NCBI GenBank assembly: GCA_947462335.1
Contig: OX381710.1
Coordinates: forward strand, 28,985,772 to 29,049,771
Length of the DNA: 64,000 nt
Source of the DNA: Harmothoe impar
Taxonomy: Eukaryota; Annelida; Polychaeta; Phyllodocida; Polynoidae
Direction of reading: 5' to 3'
Under the pieces are notes generated by a model. The model was not told where the DNA came from, did no database searches, and saw only the letters and a list, made by a program, of their open reading frames with translations. The translations under genes were made by a program, and so were the position numbers. Below, piece by piece: positions 1 to 11,446 of the stretch (positions are counted from its first letter, which is position 1; every line of letters begins with the position of its first letter).

Positions 1-501
1 GGGGGGGGGTCATGCCCCCCCCCACACACACTTTTTACCAACCCCAAAAAAGTGCAATCCAAAAAGGTCAAGAAAAAAGTGGTCAGAAAGGGTCTATATA
101 CCCCTCAGGGCCCCCTAATTTGAAACTGCTTGCCACGCCCCTGTATCATTCCAGTATGTATTGCCACTAAGCAATAGTGTGAACTCATGTATGCTATCCA
201 GAACATGGACCATGAAGATCTGATGGATAGAGAAAGTATTTCAATACCATACACGGATGGATCTAGGTGGGGGACATGGGAGGGGACTATAGACTTTTTA
301 TGTAAATGGGTCCAATACCATCAGTACATTGCCTATATCAAGCCCCCACTTTCTCAAATTCCTGGATCCACCCCTGCCACGGCTTTGCCAACACAAGAGG
401 AGTGACAGGATAGCAGTACTTAGCACACCTGTTATTCCTGTAAACACTGTCAATAATCTATGGATCCAGGATACCTCAGTCGCAGAGATCTAGAGTGCCA
501 T

Positions 502-992
502 AACTATTGGTGTGAACATGATACTGCCACTTTGAACAATTGGAATTAAAAAGGGTCTTTTCGATAAAATCCATTAACATTAGGTCTAAAGGTATTTCAG
601 AGACGGATGTCATACCTTAACACATTTTAATAGCAATCTAATTGTAATAAGCCTTATAAACAATTACTGGGTTAGGATAATGCATGTATGTTCCCTTATC
701 AAAATATACAGCAGTCCAACATTATAGCACTCCAATGCACTATATGGATATATATCTTAAACTGGACATCGACATCCATGTAACAGAATCCTTCTGACAT
801 AAAGCTATATTTAGTAGAAGTAGAAATCCATGAATATCTATATGCAGGAGAACACCATGTTCATGCCTATGAATATGTCTGTGTGTATGTTCATTTCAAA
901 ATTCAAGATTGCAACCATTTATTGAATGCCACCATGCTTTCAATGTTATCTCGAATTGCAGTTGCAGTATTTTGATACTAATAAAAAAAAAT
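502..992. repeat. 491-bp direct duplication, copy 1
   Basis: This segment recurs at 1339-1829 at a constant offset of 837 bp with no indel. I see only two substitutions (a t/a change in the ATATATCT tract and a c/a change before GGAG). It is AT-rich and non-coding, and its last ~90 bp resemble a diverged unit of the satellite that follows at 1741-2795. The near-identity means a recent tandem duplication. Confidence 0.93.
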
Positions 993-1338
993 GCAGAGGG
1001 AGGGAGGAGGGAAGTTAGGGAGTAGGGATATGTGGGAGGAGGGGGTGAAGGGGTAGTGGTGTTTGGGAGGAGGGGAGTGTGGGAGGAGGGGAGTGAGGGA
1101 GGAGGGAAGTTAGGGAGTACAGGAGTGAGGGAGAAGGGGAGTGAGGGAGGCAGTTAATAAAGGAGGAAGGGAGTGTGGGAGGAGGTGAGGGAAATAGCAT
1201 TGTAGGTGAGTAAGGTTGGGAGGGATTGAGGGAGGAAGTGAGTTAGGAAGGAGGAAAGTGAGGGAGGAGGGGAGAGAGGGAGTAGTGGAGAGAGGGAGTA
1301 GGTTAGTGAGGGAATAGAAAAAGGAGTTCAAGGAAAGA
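993..1338. repeat. Purine-rich minisatellite between the two duplicated copies
   Basis: The strand is almost pure G/A with occasional T, built of irregular units such as GAGGGAGGAGGGGAGTG and GTTAGGGAGTAG. All open frames here on the minus strand are low-complexity Pro/Ser/Leu products and are not genes. Polypurine/polypyrimidine tracts of this kind can form triplex or slipped structures, which may explain the flanking duplication (inference). Confidence 0.85.
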
Positions 1339-1829
1339 AACTATTGGTGTGAACATGATACTGCCACTTTGAACAATTGGAATTAAAAAGGGTCTTTTCG
1401 ATAAAATCCATTAACATTAGGTCTAAAGGTATTTCAGAGACGGATGTCATACCTTAACACATTTTAATAGCAATCTAATTGTAATAAGCCTTATAAACAA
1501 TTACTGGGTTAGGATAATGCATGTATGTTCCCTTATCAAAATATACAGCAGTCCAACATTATAGCACTCCAATGCACTATATGGATATATATCTAAAACT
1601 GGACATCGACATCCATGTAACAGAATCCTTCTGACATAAAGCTATATTTAGTAGAAGTAGAAATCCATGAATATCTATATGAAGGAGAACACCATGTTCA
1701 TGCCTATGAATATGTCTGTGTGTATGTTCATTTCAAAATTCAAGATTGCAACCATTTATTGAATGCCACCATGCTTTCAATGTTATCTCGAATTGCAGTT
1801 GCAGTATTTTGATACTAATAAAAAAAAAT
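1339..1829. repeat. 491-bp direct duplication, copy 2
   Basis: Second copy of 502-992. It runs directly into the satellite array, so this is probably the original location and the upstream copy the derived one (inference). Confidence 0.93.
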
Positions 1830-2795
1830 CTATTCTATTTTTCTTTCATGAACAGTTGGCATGTCATACATTCAAGATGGCTATCACTCATTGAATGTCC
1901 CGATGCTTGAAATGCAATCTTTACTTGTAGTTGCATTAATTTGATAAAAAAAACAAATCCTATTTGATTTTTCCTTCATTCAACCCATTCAAGATGGCTA
2001 CCATTTACTAAATGCCACAATGCTTTCAGTGCAATGAAGAATTGTAGTTGCATTAATTTGATATCTATTATAAGAAAATTTCTATTTGATACCTTTTTCA
2101 AACACAGTTGGCACCCCATAGGTTTAGGATGGCCACCATTTATTGAATGCCACAATGCTTTAAATGCAATCTTGAAATGTAGTTGCATTAATTTTATACT
2201 GTTAAAAAAATCCAATTTAGTTGTTTTTTTCATGAAGAGTTGGCACCCCATAGGTTCAAGATGGCCACCAGGCATTGAATGCCATAATGCTTAAATGCAA
2301 TCTTGAATTGCAGTTGAATTAATTTGATTCTAAAAAAACAAACTTTCTTTTTTTTCTTTCATGAACAGTTAGCACCCCATACATTCAAGGTGGTTACCAG
2401 TCATTGCATGCCACAATGCTTTAAGTGCAATCACGAATTGTAGCTTCATTAATCTGATACTAATAAGAAAACTAGTTCTATTCTTTTTTTTTGAATTCAT
2501 GAACAGTTGGCACCCCATATATTTAAGATGACTACCATTCAGTGAATGCCCCGATGCTTGAAATGCAATCTCGAATTGTAGTTGCATCAATTTAATGCTA
2601 ATAAAAAACAAATTCTTGTCGATTTTTCTTTCATGAATAGTTGGCACCCCATAAGGTGGCTACCATTCATATTAATGCAAGTACAATGCTTTAAGTGCTA
2701 TCACGAATTGTAGTTGCATTAATCTGATACTAAACAAAAAAAAATATTCTATTTGATTTTTCTTTCATGAACAGTTGGCACCCCATAAATGGAAA
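1741..2795. repeat. Satellite array, ~130-bp unit, about eight diverged copies
   Basis: Each unit contains the signposts TTTCTTTCATGAACAGTTGG, then CACCCCATA, ATTGAATGCCACAATGCTTT, GAATTGTAGTTGCATTAATTT and GATACTAATAAAAAA. The GTTGGC signpost recurs near 1855, 2106, 2238, 2365 (as GTTAGC), 2504, 2637 and 2771. Spacing varies from about 115 to 140 bp through poly-A length changes, and the unit near 1975 is truncated. ORFs on both strands here simply follow the repeat. Confidence 0.88.
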
Positions 2796-5725
2796 ATGCA
2801 CCCAGCACCCAGGTCAACAGCTATATACAGACAAGCGTACCTCCCCTGCCTGTTCTCCTTCAATGCAGAGTGAAGAGGGTGGGAGGGGGTGACCATCAAC
2901 AGTGCATAAACACTTTGATTGGATGACAATGCAGTTTTTATATTACAACCCTAAATTTGTGCAACGAAAATCATCAAGAAATACTAAGTATTTTTTCCAA
3001 AGAATAGCTTTTCTAGAATGGCTCGATACTCAGAAATCCTACTGCGATTTTCTCAAAAACCGTTCAGTAGGATTTTTTCTAACTGAGGTTCCAGTGTTTT
3101 CTACCCTCATATTACACATTGGCATAAAGAATATATTGGCACCTATTCAGGATTTTGCCCTAGAAGCAATCTGTGAGGCAAAAAACAGCCAAAATGAGCC
3201 ACTGGTCTGAAGTATAAAACTGGGCATCGATCACTATAGAGCTATAAAGAGAGAGAATCGATGTCAAGTAATTATGGGACTAGACTGATACGGTACCTAA
3301 TTATATGCAAAGGGGGGGGGGGTGTCAACAGATTTGTGACATACTTTTCTAGGGGGTGTCAGAAAAAGTGTGACAGTGTGGCATGGGGGTGGGGAGGGGT
3401 GTTCAAAATGGCCCAAAAAAGCGTGACATACTTTATGGACGGCCCCTAATGTGCTGGTTTCCGACCTCTGGGGCCTTACAGCAAGTATCAGCGTAAAAAC
3501 GACCTTGACCTTGGTCGCGCACATGGAAATTCAAAATAACTCGCAAATCAAATATATTCCACAGTGTCACTATATATTTGTGATGGCAATCAATTCGAGG
3601 ATGAGAGAATATCTATTCTCAACAACTTATACCATTTTCCTCTCCTGTAAATTGATGCAAATGCTATTATTTGACCGGCTCTGAAGCCACATGTATGAAG
3701 CCATGTTGACATGTGGACGCACAGCGCCCATTTTTAAATCCACCAGAAAAAAAGTCCCAAGGAAATGCAACTGTGGCATCATAAATATGCTTCTAAGTCA
3801 CATGCCCTAAATTTTCCATGCATGCACAGATGTTAACATACATCTTAAACAACATTTTAACCGGGTTTCATCCAAAACATGGCGTAGAATAGGCTTCTAG
3901 CCGGTTGCATCATCAACCAACGAGAAAATTCCCTAGCCTTCACTGCGGAATTCTTAGGGGGCATTATGTAACAGCCTGTGCCCATTGTGATGGATGTATC
4001 AGTGCTTATCTTGCCGGTTACCAGATCAAGCAATGGTGCCCCCTACTAAGGAACCTGCAACCTCGGTATACAGTGGTGATTCTGATGTGATCCGTGACAT
4101 GTCCCAGTGCCACTAGGCTTTGCCTAGTGGTGCTGGAATCGAGTGTGATTCATGTCCCAAGAATGGCAAGATGGGGAAGGATGCAGTCATGTGATCTAAA
4201 TCCGGATTAACGAGGTCTGATGGTAGGCGGAAAGGGTGACAGTGTAAACGACTGTGAAATTAACAACAATCATTGCTCTTTGATATACACGGTATAGCCT
4301 ATAGGCCTAGGCCTATAGGGAGTGGTCATTAGACTCATTATTGAACCAGGGCACAGTAGTGCCAGGTTTTTTAGAGACAGGTATTTTTGGACTTTTTGTC
4401 AAAAAAGTCTCTTGCTTTCTGTCCCTTTTTTCCTGTGAAACATTTAGAAATCTAAATGCTGCTACAAACAAGTTTTGATCAATGCCAATCCATGCCATCG
4501 AAGATTGAAACTAAAAAAGCAATATTTCATACACAAAATTGATATTGAAAAAAAGTCACCTAAACAGCACAAAACCAACTTTTTCGGCGCAATGCTTAAG
4601 GATAGGGTTTCAAGTAAACTACAGACCTTCATGAAGTGTCCCTTTACATGAAATCCTCTTTGTTCTAATGTAAAAACGGGGTGAGACACTTTTTGAGACG
4701 CTCTGAGGCCCCAATACTCTACCTTTGGTAACCTTCATGAAAATGATGGTAAGGCTATAGCTTTTTAGTTCTCTCTGCACCCGTAAAAGATATGGTGGCA
4801 CCACTCGCAGTTCTCGTACTCCACAAGAAGTCAACGAAACATTACGACAGTCCCACAGCGACAGCGACACCGTATCTCCGCCGTTTATCGTACGATCAAC
4901 TCGCTTTTTGATAGGGACAAAAGGCGGTACATGCCTGCAGCCTGCAACTGTCACCCACGCCCACCAGCTCGTCCACACTTACCGGCTTGCCCACACCCAC
5001 CGGCTTGCCCACACGCACCGGCTTGCCCACACCCACCGGCTTGCCCACACCCACCGGCTCGCCCACACCCACCTGCTCAGTTGAAATATGATAACATACT
5101 AGTGTGACACATGATTTGAGAGTAGTTTTGACCCAGGAATACATTCCTGCTCTCAGAATTGACAAATAATTCATTGTTCCTGAAATAAAATTTATGGATT
5201 CAGTCATGTAGTCCATCGATTCAATCCCTTTATCAACCTGACCCTGAGTCGTTTGCGATGTTAATCACATATTCAATCGTTGCTTACATTTCATTTTCAT
5301 TTTAAATGTTATAGATAAATACATTATTGCAAAAAAAAAGCCCTGTGATATACATCACATATACCATTCATTTATTAAAGGGGGAGGGGTGGTAGTGGAT
5401 TTGTTGAGGAGGTGGGTGGGGGGGGGGACCAGGAAAAATGTCAACCCTTTTCAGCAAAGGAGGCCGTACATATCATAGTTCAAAGGGAGGCGGGCAGTCT
5501 GTCGTGGTTATTTATGACATAACCTATAAAGGTCCTCATGGATTTATTAAACTATCAGTGTTGCCGAATTATTTTTGTACACACAGGCCAATGCAAAAGC
5601 CGAAGTCATTTCGGCAACACTGCCTATGCATAAAGGGTACCGTATGTAGGCATCATTGGGAACCTAGGCAATTAGTGGAGGGATATATGTATGCTCAATG
5701 AATAATATTCTCTTTCATCTTTTAG
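2796..5725. other. Non-genic repeat-rich interval
   Basis: No exon with convincing splice sites and conserved protein was found. It contains G-tract repeat debris (about 3305-3450, with repeated GTGACATACTTT; 5385-5430), a 12-bp-stem hairpin at about 4109-4135 (GTGCCACTAGGC, loop TTT, GCCTAGTGGTGC) and the minisatellite at 4955-5073. Upstream exons of the BESS gene or of the SLC25 gene could in principle lie here but I could not support any. Confidence 0.6.
4955..5073. repeat. 18-bp minisatellite (CCCACACCCACCGGCTTG)
   Basis: About six tandem units of an 18-bp motif with point variants (ACGC for ACCC, GCTCG for GCTTG). Because 18 is a multiple of three, the minus strand stays open as a Val-Gly-Lys-Pro-Val-Gly repeat, but there is no supporting gene context. 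Confidence 0.85.
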
Positions 5726-7955
5726 GTCTACAGTAGATTGGAACACGATGGATGGGATGTTACATGACAGGTTAACTGGGGAGATGATCCGCGGAGGAGG
5801 TAAGTTGTTCAAAACATTAAGTGGTGTCCTTCATATGTAATCATATAGAATTTAAAGGCAATACTTAATTATTGTGACCAAACTTGTAAGCTGTTCACTA
5901 GCATTTTGACACAAACCTAGAAAACCTAATAGATTTATAGTGGCAAAGCTTCTATTGAGCCTGAATGTCATCATATAACATTTCAATGGCAGCTTCTCAT
6001 AGCTGTACTGACTCAGTTATTCTCCCTGAGTATAAGGCACCGGGTTTGACATTTCTTTAATCTTCTGCAGGTGATGCAAATATTCAAGCAGTGCAGCAGG
6101 TTGAGCAACTTCAAAGTATGTATCAGTATGCATTCCATGTTTAAATAATTAAGTTGTGCATAATGTTGAAAATGAAAGAATTGCTCCTGAAAGATCATTA
6201 AATGTGTATCATATGGTGATGATTAAATTAAAAATACATGTATAGCCATTAAAGGAATGAAGTTATGAATTAACAAAGAACATTTTACTTTTTCTAGGTG
6301 ATACTACTGGTACATTACAACCTGAACAGCAGGCTAATCAGATCCATGGTGAGACAGGTTTTGATTTCTATCATATCATGTGCATATTTTTTCAGTAATA
6401 ATTTTTCTCATAAATCTATTGAATTACATTATATATGAATTTTTTAATCTTTTATATTTAATTTTCACTCCGTACAACATGGTCTTCTGGATTAATTTTC
6501 TGACTGACACCCATAATCCTACTATTCAATGCAGCTACAAGATCACAGCGGACAGCACCCCAATTTACCTTTACTCCAGCTACTACTCGCAAGATGCTGC
6601 GAATGGTAGCTGAGATGTCAGCAAGTGGCCAGCGCCCCCGCAGACAGGACTATGCCAGCCGTATGCGACAAATCCTTGGGACTCCACCTTTCCCAGATGC
6701 TGAAAAAATCCGGCTGAAGATAAAATCTGAGAAGGAGCGTTTTGAGCGACAAGTGAAATTGAACAGCAGATCAGAAAAACCCAAAGTGGAGATAGATCCA
6801 TTGCTGCTAGAAGCGTTTGCTCCTAATGGTGGGTGTAGGCATTGATAGATATGCCTTTCTATTTCATGAATATTTATGACATATCTTGGGTAATCAATCT
6901 ATCATAGTATGTTTATGAACCCATGGCCATCATTGATCATGATTGAAGGTTGCATTTTATGGATCTTTGATAAGCTCACATTTCATAAAAGGTAAAAACT
7001 TGGCCCTTTATAGGTATTCCCCCTTTATCTTCACTTGGGACAAAGCGAGCAATGGATCGGACAAGTTGCAGAGAGGTAAATGACCCAAAGGCAAAGCGAC
7101 AAAAGGGTCAGCCGATTAGGAAACAAAAAAAGATAGGAATGGATGGTAAGCGTTTATTTTCTAGTATGCTTTCTTTTATCTTTTTCAAATACAGTATAAA
7201 TTGATGTTTAATTATAGAAGAGAATGATTCAAGTGAAGGGTTATGGGGAATGAGAAGCATAACTATATTAGTCAAGTAATTGGGTTTTGACATGAACTTG
7301 TGACATGACATGCAACTATTGAAATCAATTGTGCTTATTTATATATTTTTGCAATATTCAAATTTTTCAGTTGGTGAACAAGATGCTGATTGGAAACAAG
7401 ATAATGTATTAGACAATATGTCAGAATATTTGAAAACCCTAACAACAACTAAGCAAGATGAGGACGATCTGTGGCTTCTTAGTCTTGGCCCAGCACTTAA
7501 AAGACTTGAACCTCTGCAAAAGGGTAAGCATACCACCAGAAAAAATATTCAGCTGTATCAATACTTAAACCAGTATGACCCTATATTGATGTGCACTATT
7601 ATAGGAGCGTGCAACTGGCCAGGGGAATTCTGATCACAATTGCTGATCTATTTTAATGTAATGTAAACATATGAATGTATCCCCACATTAATGATAGCTG
7701 CTCCTGAATGAAGATGATAGGTTGACTCATCACTCATTCATTTCCCCAGGTTGTTTTGTGCCTAACAAGAGCCTGTAAATGTTTGTTCCAGGACTTGTCA
7801 AGATCAAGATTCAACAATTCCTCCTGGAGGCAGAGTTTGGGGTGGAAGTACTATCAACAAACCATCATACAATATCTGCACAACACCTAACGCCTTCCCC
7901 GCACCACCAGATGCAATCGACACATTTATCCCATCCAGATCAACACATTGTATGA
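5726..7955 (+). CDS. BESS-motif nuclear protein, seven visible exons (5' end uncertain)
   Basis: Exons 5726-5799, 6071-6115, 6298-6348, 6535-6828, 7014-7145, 7371-7523 and 7792-7955 have AG/GT borders. Every internal junction is phase 1, and they give an uninterrupted frame of about 303 codons ending in TGA at 7953-7955. The last two exons encode a BESS motif (LWLLSLGPALKRLEPLQKG followed by LVKIKIQQFLLEAEFG), a short protein-interaction helix pair known from MADF-BESS transcription factors. Exon 5 is very basic (KAKRQKGQPIRKQKK), a likely nuclear localisation signal. Exon 4 is a basic helical region without a family I recognise. No MADF or other DNA-binding domain is visible, so the true start may lie upstream. 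An ATG inside the first exon (about 5748) is possible. A polyadenylation-like AATAAA lies at about 8971. Function beyond probable chromatin or transcription association is unknown. Confidence 0.72.
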
Positions 7956-10475
7956 CCAAAGGCAAAGCGTGAATTGAGGGGGAGGTGGGGCTGATGATGA
8001 TACTATTTGTGTAATTGAAGTATATGCCTTCATTTAATTTATAACAAAATGCCCCGGTAAAGGCATGTGTTACTTGTTTCTTGCACTCTTATGTTACTCC
8101 TAGATCAAGCAGATGTGAATGAGAACATAAATGCTCTAAAGTGTTGCCATATGTTATATGACTTTCTGATTGATTTCATTCAAAATGTTAGAATGGTAGG
8201 TAATCCCACATTGTATAAGTTACATCATCTTGTTGTAAATCACTGTCATCATAAATTATGGTCCACTAGAAGCAGAATCAAGGAAATAAGGCCATATGGC
8301 TTGTGATTGATGAAATTGTTAATTTGGACGGATTCAACTCTGTGCACCCCTGCATTTTATGTTATTACTGATAAACATTATTCAAAAAGCTGTTTATTTA
8401 CCCAACTTCATGATGTTAAATCTATTCATCAACATCACTAAGAATGAGAGTCAGTTTCTCTACAGGGGTGGATCGAACAACGTTGGTAGCATGTAAGAAA
8501 AGTGACCTTGAAGTAAAATTCCATGTATAGCAACTGCATATTTTAGATCTGACTACCATACATTGATCTGTGACCTAAATCACATACTCCTTTCACAACA
8601 TATCAATTGTTACTCAACTATTACTCAAAATGTGGACTACTTTCTACATATTGTGTGTCATCAGTCATTCTTGGTCCAACCTGTAACATATAATGTTAAC
8701 GAACAAAGGTGTTACAATATTATAATTGTTATATGCAATTTGTAGTGGGTTTTATTTAGAAGACTGCTTATAACTATTAAGGGAAGTAGGAATACTACTG
8801 ATTACTACTAAGTGAACCAAATACACAATGTACACATATAGTTATATGATGTTCAGCTGGACCCAGTGTAGAGGGAAGGAGAAAGATGGAGATGAGGAAT
8901 GATTACATATCAGCATAAGCATCAGTGATTGCTACTAAAGGCTACACACCAGCACAGGGTGTGGACTATGAATAAACTGTTAATTATTTCAGGAATTGAT
9001 ACAGTGTTTTGTTGATATATCTTTATTACAATGCATATAGTTATAAACATAAACATGTTATTCAATACAGACAATTAAGCACCACATAATTTTACAGTAT
9101 GCATTGTTGACACGTTAGCACCATAGTACTGCGATAAACAGTCAAAATATATATCAATACATACACAAAATTGCATTTATTACTTGTGCTGTAGCATTTT
9201 TGAGACGTATAGATTTTAAGGTATGTGAAAACAGAATTCTGCATATTATCTGGTGTTCAGATCATAGTTTCCAAGCTAGCACAACATTTTTCAGCAGAAT
9301 AATACATAGGTGTTTCAGCCTGCCTTTTATGTATAGACTGTTTTCATCAAGCGTTTCCACTAGAGGGCAGGGTGAGCATGATGGGTTCCTACCAGGGCAA
9401 CCCTGTGAAGCAGCCTAAAGACCCCATAGGTTTACTATGGGGGAAATGACACCTCTCACACTCATGCCCTTTTCTGATGGAAAGATTTGCCCCATCGCTT
9501 AGAAAATCTCAGGCGTGTATAGGGAAATAGTGTATGTACCCGCCATAGAAATATTTATGAAACAAGTTTGATCAAAATATGATTTAGACCAACATGAATA
9601 TGAGTAGGACTGTCATTGGTATCCAATTTATTTCGATTCTGATTATCACTGTTTTGGTGTCGATTTTTCGATTATATCGATTTATTCTAATCTGGGATCA
9701 ATGGTTATAATATGCTTGAAAATGAATCTTTTCAGTTGTTTAAAACAATAGTTAGCACATACTTTATCAAGTGTGTAGACATATGGGCTAACTTCTGTAT
9801 TATTTTTGATTCACATTCGAAAGTTAATTCCTCCGAATATCAGGGTTTTAAGGGCATCATTTTTATCCTAATAAAAAAGTTAGTTCTACTTGGAATTTTT
9901 AGACAATTCTTTCAGTGTCAGAAAGGAGATTTCCTGGACAATATGTGGGTCAAAGGGTGTATCGATATAATGTATTTGTCGATGCGATAATCAAAATTCT
10001 GTAAATGTAGGTGTATCGATTTTGGGGGTATTGATGACTGTCCTAAAATTTAATATGAGTGTCTTGTGGAGACTAGTTGAAAATAGAGGCGGTTGAGAAG
10101 GTGGTGCAGCAACCTCATTAAAATGTGATTAGAGCACATTACCCAGTGCTGGTAATGCTCATCACAGGAATGCTGGACCCTACCAAATACCGCAGATGAC
10201 CATCAGCATGATTCAAAAGCACTTAAATCCCTTTCCAGGGGGTGCTATTAAAGACATTATCTTAACACTGTGTATATGATAACAGAGACAACATTAGATA
10301 GTTGATTAAGGGTTGAGCAGGGTCCCCACCCCTATTCTGGTGGGCTTACACATGCCCTCCCTGGGACAGATTCTTAGGCTTTCCTATTGTAACGCCACCT
10401 GGTGGAAATGGCTGATGAAATGAGTGTATAGACCTGCAATTATTTTCACTTGCCATATATTCTTACTTTTCTCAG
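7956..10475. other. Intergenic or intronic interval; one orphan exon-like segment
   Basis: AT-rich sequence with no recognisable protein. A 91-bp segment at about 8104-8194 has a good acceptor (CTCCTAG) and donor (GTAGGT) and stays open, but matches no family I know. A short segment around 9350-9440 (CACTAGAGGGCAG, GACCCCATAGG) looks like a dispersed repeat. The remainder shows nothing I can support. Confidence 0.5.
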
Positions 10476-11091
10476 GCTTACAGTACAGTCTTGTGGGACA
10501 GAGGCAATGTAGATGTACCAAGCCCAACTATAAAAGAGGCCATTTCAGCTACCATCAAAAAGTATGGATTCCGGGGCCTCTGGCGGGGTTGTCTTATAAA
10601 TAACATCAAGGTTAGCACTACTCATATATTTACGGGCCATATTTACTTCATTATATGCACTTCTTTTATAAAGGCTATGTTTGGGTTTCTTGTATTAACT
10701 GAGATGATTATATAAATGGACATATAGCAGTGTAAACTCCAAAAAGGAATACATAGTAAACTTTATATAAAAACTCTCTTCCCTAGAAATTTAATTGAAT
10801 ATTTAAATTTACACTTTGTATCAATATGATGATTTTTCTAGAGGTCAACCAACACACACCTGTCTATTCATTTGATTAAATGTATTATTTATGAACTAAT
10901 TGTTGTATTATCGCTTGCAGATTGTACCCTACACTGGCCTCATGTTCCTCACCCATGAAACGTGTAAAAACTTCTTCATCTACCATAACGGGTACACAAC
11001 TTGTCCGCTTGATGGCTTGCCCATTCCTGGTGTACCGCAGAATGAGTCACTTCATGAAGAAAACCCTATGGCAGATGAAGATATCTACTGA
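10476..11091 (+). CDS. SLC25A43: SLC25A43-like mitochondrial carrier, last two exons (partial)
   Basis: Exon 10476-10610 (45 codons, acceptor TTTCTCAG, donor AAG|GTTAGC) and terminal exon 10921-11091 (acceptor CGCTTGCAG, stop TGA) join in phase 0. Together they encode the end of the third repeat of the mitochondrial carrier fold: an amphipathic matrix helix with KKYGFRGLWRG, then NNIKIVPYTGLMF entering the sixth membrane helix and HETCKNFF leaving it. The KIVPY start of the last helix and the long tail after FFIYHNGY (CPLDGLPIPGVPQ) match my memory of the SLC25A43 C-terminus better than other SLC25 members. The transported substrate of that protein is not settled. The first ~240 residues are not visible between 8 and 10.4 kb, so upstream exons lie far away or outside the window; the BESS gene could then be nested in an intron (inference). 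Confidence 0.72.
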
Positions 11092-11446
11092 CCTCCTAGC
11101 ACCTAAAGACCATGTATTACAGTGTGACTAGTACATGAGTTATTAGATTGTTGTCTCAGTAAATTCAATCCAAGATGAACAGACCTCATCTCTACATACA
11201 TTTATGAAATAGTAAATTCTGTTTCATAATTATAGAGAGATTGTTATAAGTGGAGCATACACATAAATTTTTTAAATGATCACATTGGGACTTGTTTGCT
11301 TTCTCTTTTCAAGAAATAATTTTAAAAAAAGGGTTTTTAAACCAAATGGTACAATTGGAGTGAAATAGTTACATGTTACAGTTGTATATATAATTGTGTT
11401 TTCTTCATTTTTTGGCCTCATCAGAATAAAGCGGTCATACCAGTAA

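Noticed and set aside
993..1338. Minus-strand ORFs of Pro/Ser/Leu-rich protein
   Set aside because: Product of a G/A minisatellite; no start context, splice sites or conserved residues.
1976..2647. Overlapping ORFs on both strands with repeated peptide blocks
   Set aside because: They follow the ~130-bp satellite and repeat with it in every frame.
2902..3210. 102-codon plus-strand ORF
   Set aside because: No family resemblance, AT-rich codons, repeat-like surroundings and no splice or promoter context.
4109..4135. Hairpin as histone-type 3' end or terminator
   Set aside because: No histone gene nearby and the stem-loop sequence does not match the histone consensus.
4896..5216. Val-Gly-Lys-Pro-Val-Gly repeat protein (minus)
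   Set aside because: Created by an 18-bp minisatellite whose length keeps any frame open.
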